Shown here piece after piece: positions 9,884 through 24,669 of a stretch of 64,000 nt of DNA (its first letter is position 1; every line of letters starts with the position of its first letter). This DNA comes from Inhella crocodyli. Lineage in GTDB: Bacteria > Pseudomonadota > Gammaproteobacteria > Burkholderiales > Burkholderiaceae_C. The notes beneath the pieces are model-generated. The model was given only the letters and a program-made list of their open reading frames with translations, was not told where the DNA came from and searched no databases. The DNA lies in assembly GCF_004004565.1 (NCBI RefSeq), contig NZ_SACM01000001.1, positions 930,001-994,000 of the forward strand, in the 5' to 3' direction. Both the position numbers and the translations under genes were made by a program.

Positions 9884-11083
9884 TCAGCCCGTCGGCGTGG
9901 CGTTGGCGCGCCAACGCTGAAGTTTGGGGTTCACCACGGGCACGGTCAGCATCGTGCTGGTCACGGCCATCAACAGCAGGGCCGTGAAGGTGGCGCTGGT
10001 GATGACGCCTTTGTCCAGCAAGATGTTGGCAAAGATGATTTCGATCAGGGCCTTGGTCTGCAGCAGCCAGCCCACCATGCTGGCCTCGCCCTTCGGCCAG
10101 CCCAGCACCCGGCCGGCGAACTGAACGCCCAAGAGCTTGCCGCTGACCGAGGCCAGCAACAGCCAGCCGGCCACCAAAAACACCGCCGCCCCACCGACGC
10201 CCCAGCTGGTGCGCAGGCCGGTGCTGAGAAAGAAGACGGGCATCATGACCAAGAGCACGATGCGGCGCATGGCGTCGAGTTGCTCGCGCTCGAACCAATC
10301 GGCGTCGATGATGACGCCGGCCAGGAAGGCGCCGACCATGTAGTGCAGGCCGCACCAATCGGCGCCCAGCGCGCAGGCCACCAGCCAGATCAGGGCCAGG
10401 TACCAACGGTCGCTGGACGGCACCCGCTGCATCAAGCGGCGGAACAGCAGGCCCAGGACCACGAAGGCCAGCAAGAAGGCCGCCTGGCGGCCCACCCGCT
10501 GCCAATCCAAGAGCACGATGGCCAGGACGCTCCAGATGGCGATGTCGTCCAGGCTCGCGTAGCGCAAGATGCGTTGGCCCAGGGGCGTGCCCAAGATGCC
10601 CATCTTCTCCATGAGCAGCACCAAGATGGGCAAGGCGGTCACGGCACAGCCCATCCCCACCCCCAACACGAACTGCCAGTCCTGGGCCTTGGCCCCGATC
10701 CATCCTTCGAACGGCAGAAGGCAGGCCGCCGCCACGCAGCCAAAGACCAAGGGGGTGAGCAGCGCAAAGCCCGCGGTGACCCCGCTCTCGCGCCGCGCTT
10801 GCCACGCGTCCTTGAGGTTCAGTTCGATGCCCGCCAGCATGATGAACAGGCTGACCGCCCACCAGGCCACCCCGTTGAGCGACTGCACCACCGCCGGGGT
10901 GAACACGAACTCGTAGTAGGCCGGAAAGGCCGCCCCCAACACGCCCGGCCCCAGCAGCACCCCGGCCACGATCTGCACCACCACCAAGGGGGCGAAGTAC
11001 TCGGTGCGACCCAAGCGCCAAACGAGGTAAGGCACGCTCAAGATGATGAGCATGGCGACGAGGAAGATCTCGGTCGTGTTCAT
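9884..11083 (-). CDS. Cation/proton antiporter, CPA2 (Kef-type) family
   Basis: A 399-residue integral membrane protein with about 11-12 hydrophobic segments that exchanges a monovalent cation for protons. The family motif around the ion-binding site is ASLDDIAIW, and a GIELNLKDAW segment matches the conserved region of Kef/NapA proteins. There is no C-terminal NAD-binding TrkA-N domain, so it is a short transporter and not a KefB/KefC glutathione-gated channel. I chose the ATG at 11083 (MNTTEIFLVAML). The longer frame from 11122 would translate through the terminator hairpin at 11093-11122. The cation cannot be predicted. It follows malQ on the same strand but lies behind that terminator. 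Confidence 0.82.
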   Translation of the reverse strand: MNTTEIFLVAMLIILSVPYLVWRLGRTEYFAPLVVVQIVAGVLLGPGVLGAAFPAYYEFVFTPAVVQSLNGVAWWAVSLFIMLAGIELNLKDAWQARRESGVTAGFALLTPLVFGCVAAACLLPFEGWIGAKAQDWQFVLGVGMGCAVTALPILVLLMEKMGILGTPLGQRILRYASLDDIAIWSVLAIVLLDWQRVGRQAAFLLAFVVLGLLFRRLMQRVPSSDRWYLALIWLVACALGADWCGLHYMVGAFLAGVIIDADWFEREQLDAMRRIVLLVMMPVFFLSTGLRTSWGVGGAAVFLVAGWLLLASVSGKLLGVQFAGRVLGWPKGEASMVGWLLQTKALIEIIFANILLDKGVITSATFTALLLMAVTSTMLTVPVVNPKLQRWRANATPTG

Positions 11084-11092
11084 GGCGCGGAA

Positions 11093-11122
11093 GAAGAAAT
11101 GAAAGTGCCCCCGAAGGGGCAC
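11093..11122 (-). terminator. Terminator of the glgP-glgB-glgX-malQ operon
   Basis: On the minus strand GTGCCCC-TTCG-GGGGCAC is followed by the T-rich TTTCATTTCTTCTT. It lies between the malQ stop and the antiporter start and probably ends the glycogen operon transcript. Confidence 0.8.
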
Positions 11123-11146
11123 CTTGAACGGGCGGCGCGGATTCTG

Positions 11147-12661
11147 TCAGCCCGGCAGGCCCAGCAGGGCGAAAGACCCTCGGCCGCTGGCGGCCGTGAT
11201 CAAGCCCAGCACGCGACCGGGCTCGGGGCCGATCTGGTCCCAGGTGAAGCGCCAGGTCCAGTTGCTGCCGCCCAGGGTGCCGGGGGTGTTCATGCGGGTC
11301 TCGCTCCCCAGGCCCAGCACGTCCTGCAAGGGGAAGATCGCCAGGTTGGCCACGGAGTTGCTGGCCGCGCGGATCATGGCCCAGTGCACGTCGTGGTCGC
11401 CACAGGCCAAGTAGGCGCCGGCAAAGGCCCGCTCGCGGGGCTTGGCGTTGTGCCACCAGCCCTTGGCGGTGTCGTTGTCGTGGGTGCCGGTGTAGACCAC
11501 GCACTCGCGCACGTAGGTTTGCGGCAGGAACTCGTGGTCGCCTTCGGCGCCGAAGGCGAACTGCAGGATCTTCATGCCGGGGTAGCCACAGGCATCGCGC
11601 AGCTCGATCACGTCGGGCGTGATCAGGCCCAAGTCTTCGGCAATGATGGGCAAGTCGCCCAGTTCGGCGGCAATGGCGTCGAACAGGCCTTTGCCTGGGC
11701 CCTTGACCCACTCGCCTTCCATGGCGGTGGGGCAACTGGCCGGGATCTCGTAGTAGCCGGCAAAGCCGCGGAAGTGGTCGATGCGGAAGACATCGGCCTG
11801 GGCCAAGGCCCGGCGCACGCGGTCGGTCCACCACTTGTAGCCGCTGCGCTTCATCTTGTCCCAGCGGTACAGCGGGTTGCCCCAGCGCTGGCCCTGGGGC
11901 CCCAGGTCGTCCGGCGGCACGCCGGCCACCACGGTGGGCTGGAAGTTGTCGTCCAGGTAGTAGTACTCGGGCGCGGCCCAGCAATCGGCGCTGTGGTGGG
12001 CGATGAAGATGGGCAGGTCGCCCACCAAGTGGATGCCCTTGGCGTTGGCCGCTTGCTTGACGGCGGCGAGCTGCGTGTCGAACTGCCATTGCACGAAGAC
12101 CCAGAAGGCGATCTCCGCGGCGTGCTCCTTGCGGGCCTTGGTCAGCGCCGCCTTCTTGCGGCCGCGCAGCTCCGGCGCCCAGTCCCACCAGCAAGCACCA
12201 CGGTGGGCGGATTCCAAGGCCATGAAGAGGCTGTAGTCGTCCAACCAATAGGCCTCTTGCGCCGCCCAGGCGGCCAGCGCCTCGCGCTGGGCCTCGGTGG
12301 CCCGCGCTTCAAAGCCGGCGAAGGCCGCGCGCAGCTGCTGCAAGCGCCAGGGCACCACCTTGGCAAAGTCCACGCGCTGGTCGCTGAAGCCACCGGGGGC
12401 CGGGGCTGCCAACCAACCGGCCTCCACCAGGGGCTCCAGGGCCACCATCAAGGGCGAGCCGGCAAAGGCCGACACCGACTGGTAGGGCGAGTCGCCCGGC
12501 CCGATGGGCGTGGTGGGCAGCCATTGCCACAGGGTCTGGCCGGCACTGGCCAGCCAATCGATGAAGTGAAAGGCCGAGGGGCCGAGGTCACCGATGCCGA
12601 AGGGGCCGGGCAGCGAGGTGGGGTGCAGCAGCACGCCGCTGGCGCGTTGGTTCAGGTCCAT
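11147..12661 (-). CDS. malQ: 4-alpha-glucanotransferase (amylomaltase, GH77)
   Basis: A cytoplasmic 504-residue enzyme that disproportionates maltodextrins, releasing glucose and building longer chains for phosphorolysis. It shows the GH77 catalytic triad: nucleophile Asp295 in FRIDHFRGF, acid/base Glu342 in IIAEDLG and Asp395 in THDNDT. The 250s loop (GVPPDDLGPQGQRWG) that shapes the acceptor site is intact. It is the compact plant/Thermus-like form without the long N-terminal extension of E. coli MalQ. It starts one base after the glgX stop, so it is translationally coupled as the last gene of the glycogen operon. Glucose released here needs the glucokinases at 45-48 kb. Confidence 0.95.
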   Translation of the reverse strand: MDLNQRASGVLLHPTSLPGPFGIGDLGPSAFHFIDWLASAGQTLWQWLPTTPIGPGDSPYQSVSAFAGSPLMVALEPLVEAGWLAAPAPGGFSDQRVDFAKVVPWRLQQLRAAFAGFEARATEAQREALAAWAAQEAYWLDDYSLFMALESAHRGACWWDWAPELRGRKKAALTKARKEHAAEIAFWVFVQWQFDTQLAAVKQAANAKGIHLVGDLPIFIAHHSADCWAAPEYYYLDDNFQPTVVAGVPPDDLGPQGQRWGNPLYRWDKMKRSGYKWWTDRVRRALAQADVFRIDHFRGFAGYYEIPASCPTAMEGEWVKGPGKGLFDAIAAELGDLPIIAEDLGLITPDVIELRDACGYPGMKILQFAFGAEGDHEFLPQTYVRECVVYTGTHDNDTAKGWWHNAKPRERAFAGAYLACGDHDVHWAMIRAASNSVANLAIFPLQDVLGLGSETRMNTPGTLGGSNWTWRFTWDQIGPEPGRVLGLITAASGRGSFALLGLPG

Positions 12662-12662
12662 G

Positions 12663-14765
<2,103 letters not shown>

Positions 14766-14781
14766 GGCGCAGCGCTCCGAC

Positions 14782-16947
14782 TCAGGCAGGGACCAGGAAC
14801 ACCGTGGCCAGCGGCGGCAAGGTCAAGGCCAGGCTGTGGCTGCGCCCATGCGCGGCAAGCGCTTGCACGGCCAGCGCCTGCGGCCCATTGCCCACGTTGC
14901 TGCCGCCGTAATGCTCGCTGTCGCTGTTGAGCACCTCGCGCCACGCGCCGTGCGTGGACGGCACGCCCAGGCGGTAGCCGTGGCGGGGCACGGGGGTGAG
15001 GTTGCACACCACCAGCACGCTGCCGCCCTGGCCGTCGTGGCGCAGCCAGGCGTAAACGCTGCTTTCTTCGTCGTGGCTGGCCACCCACTCGAAGCCCTGG
15101 GCCTCGCAGTCCAGGCGGTGCAAGGCCGGCGTGCCGCGGTACAGGGCGTTCAGGTCGCCCACCCAGCGGCGCACGCCGGCGTGGCGCGCGTCGTCGAGTT
15201 GGTGCCAGGGCAAACCGACGTCGTGGTTCCACTCGCCGCGCTGGCCCCACTCCTGGCCCATGAACAGCAACTTCTTGCCCGGGTGGCCCCACATGAAGCC
15301 GAGGTAGGCGCGCGTGTTGGCGAACTTCTGCCACTCGTCGCCCGGCATCTTGTCGAAGAGGCTGCCCTTGCCGTGCACCACTTCGTCGTGGCTGATGGGC
15401 AGCATGAAGTTTTCGCTGAAGGCGTACACCAGCCCGAAGGTCATCTGGTGGTGGTGGTAGCGGCGGTGGATGGGGTCTTCGTGGATGTAGCGCAGGGTGT
15501 CGTTCATCCACCCCATGTTCCACTTGAAGTGGAAGCCCAAGCCGCCCAGGTAGGTGGGCTGGCTCACGCCGGGGAAGGAGGTGCTTTCCTCGGCCACGGT
15601 GATGGCGCCCGGCGCTTCCCGGCCCAGCACCTCGTTCACGTGCTGCAGCAGCGCGATGGCTTCGAGGTTCTCACGACCGCCGTGGTGGTTGGGCACCCAC
15701 TCGCCGCTGGGGCGCGAGTAGTCGCGGTAGAGCATGCTGGCCACGGCGTCGACGCGCAGGCCGTCCACGCCCCAGCGCTCCACCCAGTACAGCGCACTGC
15801 TGGCCAAGAAGCTGCGCACCTCGCTCCGCCCGAAGTTGTAGATGAGGGTGTTCCAGTCGCGGTGGAAGCCCTCTTTCGGGTCTTGGTACTCGTACAGCGC
15901 CGTGCCGTCAAAGCGCGCCATGCCGAAGCCGTCGGTCGGGAAGTGCGCCGGCACCCAGTCCAGCAACAGGCCCAGGCCGTGGTCGTGGCAGGCCTGGACG
16001 AAGACCTCGAACTGCTCGGGCGGGCCGAAGCGGCGGCTGGGCGCGAACAGGCCCAGGGTTTGGTAGCCCCAGCTCCCATCGAAAGGGTGCTCGCTGATGG
16101 GCAGCAACTCGAGGTGCGTGAAGCCCAAGCCGGCCACGTAGGCGGGCAAGGTGTTGGCCAGTTCTTCCCAGGTGGGGAAACCGCCATCGCGTCCTTTGCG
16201 CCACGAGGCCGGGTGGCACTCGTACACGCTGATGGGCGCGTCGCGGCGGTTGGCCTCGGCGCGGCCGGGCGGCAGGCGGCGCTTGGGCGGCAGTGGCGCC
16301 ACCACGCTCGCGGTTTCGGGCCGCAGCTCGGTCGAGCGCGCGTAAGGGTCGGCCTTGAGCGGCTGCAGGTGGCCGTCGGCCCCGATGAGCTCGTACTTGT
16401 AGAAGTCGCCCGCTTGCGCGTGGGGCACGAACAGCTCCCACACGCCCACGTCGTGGCGCAGGCGCATGGCGTGGCGCCGGCCGTCCCAGGCGTTGAAGCT
16501 GCCGACCACCGACACGCGGCGCGCGTTGGGTGCCCACACGGCAAAGCGCACGCCGGCCACGTCGCCATGGGTCACCGGCTGGCTGCCCAGGATCTCGAAG
16601 GCGCGCGCCTCGTTGCCGTCTCGCAGTCGGCGGATCTCGTCGTCGCTGAGCTGCGGCCCGAACGCGTAGGCGTCGGCGTACTCGCCCTCGCCCCCGGCCG
16701 CCCACTGAATCTTCAGCCGGTAGTCCACACGGGCCTTGCCCGGCAAGCGGCCCTCGAACAGACCGTCGCCGCGCGCCGTCAAGGGGGCCACCACCTGGCC
16801 GCCGACCACCGCCGACACGGCGGCCGCCTGCGGGTTCAGCACCCGAAGCCAAAGGGCGCCGGCCGCGTCGGTGTGGAGGCCCAACACGGCGAAAGGATCG
16901 CCATGCCGGGCTTCGACCAAGGCCTGCGCCACATCGGCTTCGAGCAT
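14782..16947 (-). CDS. glgB: 1,4-alpha-glucan branching enzyme
   Basis: A 721-residue branching enzyme that creates alpha-1,6 links in glycogen. An N-terminal domain (residues 1-100) and a CBM48 domain (GVRFAVWAPNARRVSVVGSF) precede the barrel. Catalytic signatures are Asp in WGVDGLRVDAVASMLY, Glu in ITVAEESTSFPG and Asp in LPISHDEVVHGKGS, typical of GlgB. I chose the ATG at 16947 (MLEADVAQALVEARHG) because it lies 2 bp after the glgP stop. The reading frame stays open far upstream, but only as a shadow of glgP. A branching enzyme inside an operon of otherwise degradative genes implies that glycogen is remodelled and not only consumed. glgA and glgC are not in the window. Confidence 0.96.
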   Translation of the reverse strand: MLEADVAQALVEARHGDPFAVLGLHTDAAGALWLRVLNPQAAAVSAVVGGQVVAPLTARGDGLFEGRLPGKARVDYRLKIQWAAGGEGEYADAYAFGPQLSDDEIRRLRDGNEARAFEILGSQPVTHGDVAGVRFAVWAPNARRVSVVGSFNAWDGRRHAMRLRHDVGVWELFVPHAQAGDFYKYELIGADGHLQPLKADPYARSTELRPETASVVAPLPPKRRLPPGRAEANRRDAPISVYECHPASWRKGRDGGFPTWEELANTLPAYVAGLGFTHLELLPISEHPFDGSWGYQTLGLFAPSRRFGPPEQFEVFVQACHDHGLGLLLDWVPAHFPTDGFGMARFDGTALYEYQDPKEGFHRDWNTLIYNFGRSEVRSFLASSALYWVERWGVDGLRVDAVASMLYRDYSRPSGEWVPNHHGGRENLEAIALLQHVNEVLGREAPGAITVAEESTSFPGVSQPTYLGGLGFHFKWNMGWMNDTLRYIHEDPIHRRYHHHQMTFGLVYAFSENFMLPISHDEVVHGKGSLFDKMPGDEWQKFANTRAYLGFMWGHPGKKLLFMGQEWGQRGEWNHDVGLPWHQLDDARHAGVRRWVGDLNALYRGTPALHRLDCEAQGFEWVASHDEESSVYAWLRHDGQGGSVLVVCNLTPVPRHGYRLGVPSTHGAWREVLNSDSEHYGGSNVGNGPQALAVQALAAHGRSHSLALTLPPLATVFLVPA

Positions 16948-16949
16948 GT

Positions 16950-19445
<2,496 letters not shown>

Positions 19446-19502
19446 GCTGGTGCGGCCCTTCGAGGTGGAAACGGGGGTGGTGTCGGCGAGACGGCTCATC
19501 GT

Positions 19503-19530
19503 TGTGTAGGAAAGCTACCGCCTTTGACAA
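19503..19530 (-). promoter_or_regulatory. Predicted sigma-70 promoter of the glycogen operon
   Basis: On the minus strand TTGTCA (19530-19525, 5 of 6 to consensus) is followed after 16 bp by TACACA (19508-19503). The predicted start is near 19496. The operator at 19505-19519 covers the spacer and part of the -10, as expected for a repressor site. Confidence 0.5.
19505..19519. promoter_or_regulatory. HexR-like operator A (glgP promoter)
   Basis: TGTAGGAAAGCTACC fits TGTAG-N5-CTACA with one end mismatch. It overlaps the predicted glgP -10 region. The gene encoding the likely regulator, the Glk-HexR fusion, is at 46.5 kb. Confidence 0.65.
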
Positions 19531-19697
19531 GGCGAACAACCTTCTCCGGATGGGGCTCGCACGCACAGGGCGCACAAGCCGGTCGCAAGAATGCCGCACT
19601 TGGGTTGCGCGCGCCACCGGCGCGGCGCCTGGGCACCCCGCCGGCGCACGCCAAGGGCGACGCCTGGCCGAAAGTATCCCCCAGGTCCGCCTCCGTT

Positions 19698-19712
19698 TGT
19701 AGTTTGACTACA
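19698..19712. promoter_or_regulatory. HexR-like operator B (glgP-malK intergenic)
   Basis: TGTAGTTTGACTACA is a perfect TGTAG-N5-CTACA palindrome. It lies midway in the 432-bp divergent region, 193 bp (centre to centre) from operator A and 89 bp from operator C, so it could support looping between the two promoters. Confidence 0.75.
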
Positions 19713-19726
19713 TAGGGCATCCCCTA

Positions 19727-19739
19727 GGTTTACCCTAAG
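19727..19739. promoter_or_regulatory. TTTACCCT element in the glgP-malK region
   Basis: GGTTTACCCTAAG contains the octamer TTTACCCT, which recurs at 42301-42308 and as its complement AGGGTAAA at 42362-42369, between the TonB receptor and the amylase. It is possibly an activator half-site. The binding protein is unknown. Confidence 0.3.
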
Positions 19740-19786
19740 TTATTGATTTTTCAACGATTGCCGCCCAGGGCCTGCGGGTTGGGCTC

Positions 19787-19801
19787 TGTTGTGAAACTAC
19801 A
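19787..19801. promoter_or_regulatory. HexR-like operator C (malK promoter)
   Basis: TGTTGTGAAACTACA has one mismatch to TGTAG-N5-CTACA. It overlaps the -35 of the predicted malK promoter. Confidence 0.65.
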
Positions 19802-19817
19802 TGCGGCTCGGTATATT
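19789..19817 (+). promoter_or_regulatory. Predicted sigma-70 promoter of the maltodextrin operon
   Basis: TTGTGA (19789-19794), a 17-bp spacer and TATATT (19812-19817) form a good promoter. The start would fall near 19824, about 54 nt before the malK ATG. Operator C covers the -35. Confidence 0.65.
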
Positions 19818-19877
19818 GCGCCGCATCCCGAAGGTGCGCCCGAACGAGGCGACCTCAACACAGCTCCCGGAGTTCCC

Positions 19878-21001
<1,124 letters not shown>

Positions 21002-21005
<4 letters not shown>

Positions 21006-22192
21006 GCCGTTTGAACCGGGCGTTGGCGCTGGCCCTCAGCGCCGCGCTGCTGGCGCCGGGTGCGCAAGCACAAAGCAACCTGAAGCTGCTGGTGTGGATC
21101 AACGGCGACAAGGGCTACAACGGCCTGCAGCGCGTGGGCGACGCCTTCGAGCGCCAGACCGGCGTGAAGGTCGAGGTGCAGCACCCCGAGGGCGCGCCCG
21201 AAAAGTTCCAGCAGGCCGTCGGTGCGGGCAAGGGCCCCGACATCTTTTGCTGGCCGCACGACCGCGTGGGCGAGTGGGCCAAGGCCGGTCTCATCGTGCC
21301 GGTGCGGCCGAACAAGGCCATACGCGACGAGATCGAACCCAGCGCCTGGGACGCCTTCCGCTACCGCGGCAAGGTGTGGGGCTACCCCATCGCGATCGAG
21401 GCCAACGGCCTGATCTACAACAAAGACCTGGTGCGCACGCCGCCCGCCACCTTCGACGACGTGCGGGTCATCGATGCGGAGCTGAGCCGCCAAGGCAAGA
21501 AGGCCATCTTGTGGGACTTCAACAAAAGCTTCTTCACCTGGCCCATGTTGGCCGGCGCCGGTGGCTTCGTGTTCGGGAAGGACAAGACCGGTGAGTACGA
21601 CCCGCTGCAGGTGGGCGTGAACACCCCAGGGGCCGTCAAAGCCGGTGAGGTGCTGAAGGGCCTCATCGACGACAAGGTCATGCCCAAGGGCGCGCGCTAC
21701 GCCGAAATGGAGGCCGGTTTCGCCCGCGGCACGGTGGCCATGATGGTCAGCGGCCCCTGGGCCTGGGACAACGCCCGCCGGGCCAAGATCAACTTCGGCG
21801 TGGCCCCCATCCCCGCGGTGGTGGCTGGCCAACCCAGCCAACCCTTCGTGGGCGTTCTGGGCTGCATGGTCAGCGCGCCGAGCAAGCTCAAGGACATCGC
21901 CCGCGAGTTCTTGGAGAACCACCTGCTGCGCCCCGAGCAGCTCAAGGTCGTCAATGCCGACGTGCCGCTGGGCGTGCCGGCCAACAAGGCGTTTTACGCC
22001 GAGCTGTCGACCGACCCCAACATCCGCGCCACCATGGAAAACGCCCGCCTGGGGCGCCCGGTGCCCAACATTCCCGAGGTGGGCCGCTTTTGGACGGCCA
22101 TGGACGCCGCGCTCGAAGCCATCACCAACGGGCTGCAATCGCCCCAAGACGCCTTGGACGGCGCCAGCGCCCGCATGAAGGTGACCCGATGA
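21002..22192 (+). CDS. malE: Maltose/maltodextrin periplasmic binding protein
   Basis: A 396-residue periplasmic solute-binding protein with a signal peptide ending at residues 19-23 (APGAQA). The mature part starts [19 protein letters not shown], the MalE-type beginning, and continues with [12 protein letters not shown] and [34 protein letters not shown] and [12 protein letters not shown] match maltodextrin-binding proteins. It captures maltodextrin and delivers it to MalFG. Unlike in E. coli, malK precedes malE on the same strand, and the two overlap by ATGA. The malF start also overlaps the malE stop by ATGA. Confidence 0.95.
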
Positions 22193-23745
22193 ACGCCGCC
22201 GTGACCCTGCCCCCGCGCACCGAGGGCGTGACCCCCTGGGTGAAGTGGCCCCTGACGGCCGGCCTGGCCGTCGCCTGCCTGTACCTGGTGTTCGCCATCA
22301 TCGCCACGGGCCAGTACCTGTGGGGCGTCGGCGCCTTGGTGCTGTTCGCCGCCGCCTTCTACGTCTACCTGGGCAAGATCAGCTTCGCCTACCGCTACCT
22401 GTTCCCCGGCATCGCCGGCATGTTGCTGTTCGTGGCCTTTCCGCTGGTCTACACCTTCCAGCTGGGCTTCACGAATTACTCGTCCAGCAACCTGCTGACC
22501 GAGGAGCGCTCGCGCCAGTACTTGCTGGACCAAACCGAGTTCGACGAGGCCGACGCCCTGGGCTACAGCCTGCACGCCGATGGCAAGGAGTTCCGCGTGG
22601 TGCTGCGCCAGGGTGGCGACGCGCTATGGGTCTCGGGGCCCTTGGCCCTGCGCAGCGGCAAGACGCCGCCGGTGGTGACCTTGCAAACGCCTTCGCAGGC
22701 CAGCTTCGCGATCCAGTCGCCGCTGACCCTGCGCGAGCTCATCGAACACCGCAACGTGCTGCAGCAACTCAAGCTGCAAGTGCCGGGCGGCCCAGAACTG
22801 CACTACGCCGGTCTGCGGGAATTCGCGCCCATCAAGCGCTTGTGGACGGCCAACCCCGACGGCTCGGTGACCGAAGTGGCGAGCGGCACGATCTACGCGC
22901 CGAACCGAGACACCGGCTTCTTCACCAACGCCGACGGCGTGCAGTTGCAGCCGGGCTTCAAGGTCTTTGTGGGCTGGAAAAACTACGCCCGCATGTTCGG
23001 CGACGCCGACTTCCGCGGCCCCTTCATGGCCATCTTCGTGTGGACGGTGGTCTTCGCCGGCCTCACGGTGCTGTTCTCCCTGGCCGTGGGCATGAGCCTG
23101 GCCGTGCTGCTGAACTGGGAAGGCCTGCGCTTCCGCACCACCTACCGCACCTTGCTGTTCCTGCCTTACGCGGTGCCCGGCTTCATCAGCATCTTGGTGT
23201 TCAAGGGCCTGTTCAACCAGAACTTTGGCGAGATCAACGCCATCCTGGACGCGCTCTTCGACATCAAGCCCGCGTGGTTCGCCGACCCGTTCTTGGCCAA
23301 GGTGATGATCCTCATCGTCAACACCTGGCTGGGCTACCCGTACATCATGATTCTGTGCGCCGGCTTGCTGAAGGCCATCCCGGCCGACCTGTACGAGGCC
23401 AGCGCGCTGGCCGGTGCCGGACCGCTGACGAACTTCTTCAAGATCACGATCCCGCAGATCATCAAACCGCTCACGCCGCTGCTGATCTCGGCCTTCGCCT
23501 TCAACTTCAACAACTTCGTGCTGATCGCGCTGCTCACCGACGGGCGGCCCGACTTCCTCAACACCAAGTTGCCGGCGGGGCAGACGGACATCCTGGTCAG
23601 CTACACCTACCGCATCGCCTTCCGCGATTCGGGGCAGGACTTCGGCTTGGCCGCGGCCATCAGCACGCTGATCTTCATCTTGGTCGCGCTGCTGTCGATC
23701 GCCAACCTGCGCCTGACCAAGTCCAACGATTCGGGAGCCCGCTGA
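22189..23745 (+). CDS. malF: Maltose/maltodextrin ABC transporter permease MalF
   Basis: A 518-residue inner-membrane permease, close to the 514 residues of E. coli MalF. Several N-terminal helices come first, then a large periplasmic loop (about residues 95-270), characteristic of MalF, that contacts the binding protein. The C-terminal permease core follows, with the EAA loop [22 protein letters not shown] that docks to MalK. Start and stop overlap the neighbouring genes, so expression is coupled. Confidence 0.95.
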   Translation: MNAAVTLPPRTEGVTPWVKWPLTAGLAVACLYLVFAIIATGQYLWGVGALVLFAAAFYVYLGKISFAYRYLFPGIAGMLLFVAFPLVYTFQLGFTNYSSSNLLTEERSRQYLLDQTEFDEADALGYSLHADGKEFRVVLRQGGDALWVSGPLALRSGKTPPVVTLQTPSQASFAIQSPLTLRELIEHRNVLQQLKLQVPGGPELHYAGLREFAPIKRLWTANPDGSVTEVASGTIYAPNRDTGFFTNADGVQLQPGFKVFVGWKNYARMFGDADFRGPFMAIFVWTVVFAGLTVLFSLAVGMSLAVLLNWEGLRFRTTYRTLLFLPYAVPGFISILVFKGLFNQNFGEINAILDALFDIKPAWFADPFLAKVMILIVNTWLGYPYIMILCAGLLKAIPADLYEASALAGAGPLTNFFKITIPQIIKPLTPLLISAFAFNFNNFVLIALLTDGRPDFLNTKLPAGQTDILVSYTYRIAFRDSGQDFGLAAAISTLIFILVALLSIANLRLTKSNDSGAR

Positions 23746-24635
23746 TGGCCATCGTTCAAGGCAAGAACCAAAAGTGGCGCACCTTCTTCGCCCACGCGGT
23801 GCTGTGGGTGCTGATCGCGCTGACCATCTTCCCGCTGCTGGCCGTGGTGTCCATCAGCCTGCGCCCCGGCAACTTCGCCACCGGCAGCCTGATCCCCACC
23901 GAGATCAGCCTGGAGCACTGGAAGTTGGCGCTGGGCTTCAGCTACCAGGGGCCCGACGGCTCGCTGGTGGAGCCGCCCTTCCCCGTGCTGCTGTGGCTGT
24001 GGAACTCGATCAAGGTGGCCACCATCTCGGCCTTCCTGATCGTGGCCATTTCCACCACCGCGGCCTACGCCTTCGCGCGCCTGCGCTTTCCCTTCAAGGC
24101 CAGCCTGCTCAACAGCATGCTGCTGCTGCAGATGTTCCCGGTGGTGCTGGCCCTGGTGGCCATCTTTGCCATCTTCGAAACCATCGGCGCTTACATCCCC
24201 TGGCTGGGCGTGGAAACGCACGCGGGCTTGATCGTGGCCTACCTGGGCGGCGTGGCCACCCACATTTGGACGATCAAGGGCTACTTCGAAACCATCCCGG
24301 TGGAGATCGAAGAGAACGCCAAGGTGGACGGTGCCACGCACTGGCAGGCCTTCCGCCACGTGCTGCTGCCCATGGCCGTGCCCATCCTCGTGGTGGTCTT
24401 CGTGCTGGCCTTCATCGGCACCATCATCGACTACCCCGTGGCCAGCGTGCTGCTGCGCGAGGAAAGCAACCTGACGCTCGCCGTCGGCACCAAGTACTAC
24501 CTGAACGACCAGCGCTTCCTGTGGGGCGACTTCGCCGCCGCGGCGGTGCTGTCGGGCCTGCCCATCACCCTGGTGTTCTTGGCCGCGCAGCGGTGGATCG
24601 TCTCGGGCTTGACGGCCGGGGGCGTGAAGGGCTGA
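23745..24635 (+). CDS. malG: Maltose/maltodextrin ABC transporter permease MalG
   Basis: At 296 residues it is exactly the size of E. coli MalG. It has six hydrophobic segments and the EAA motif [21 protein letters not shown]. The C-terminus ends in [10 protein letters not shown], matching the MalG tail that reaches into the binding protein or translocation path. The start codon overlaps the malF stop (TGATG). Confidence 0.96.
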   Translation: MAIVQGKNQKWRTFFAHAVLWVLIALTIFPLLAVVSISLRPGNFATGSLIPTEISLEHWKLALGFSYQGPDGSLVEPPFPVLLWLWNSIKVATISAFLIVAISTTAAYAFARLRFPFKASLLNSMLLLQMFPVVLALVAIFAIFETIGAYIPWLGVETHAGLIVAYLGGVATHIWTIKGYFETIPVEIEENAKVDGATHWQAFRHVLLPMAVPILVVVFVLAFIGTIIDYPVASVLLREESNLTLAVGTKYYLNDQRFLWGDFAAAAVLSGLPITLVFLAAQRWIVSGLTAGGVKG

Positions 24636-24669
24636 CGCCCTGCCTCTCGCCGCCCACCAAAGGATCGCG

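Noticed and set aside
11084-11122. Extended antiporter start at 11122
   Set aside because: The extra residues are encoded by the terminator hairpin of the upstream operon.
19505-19801. LacI-type MalR operators as an explanation for the repeated palindromes
   Set aside because: No LacI-family gene is in the window, and the sites lack the central CG step of LacI-type operators. The HexR form fits better, though a distant regulator is not excluded.
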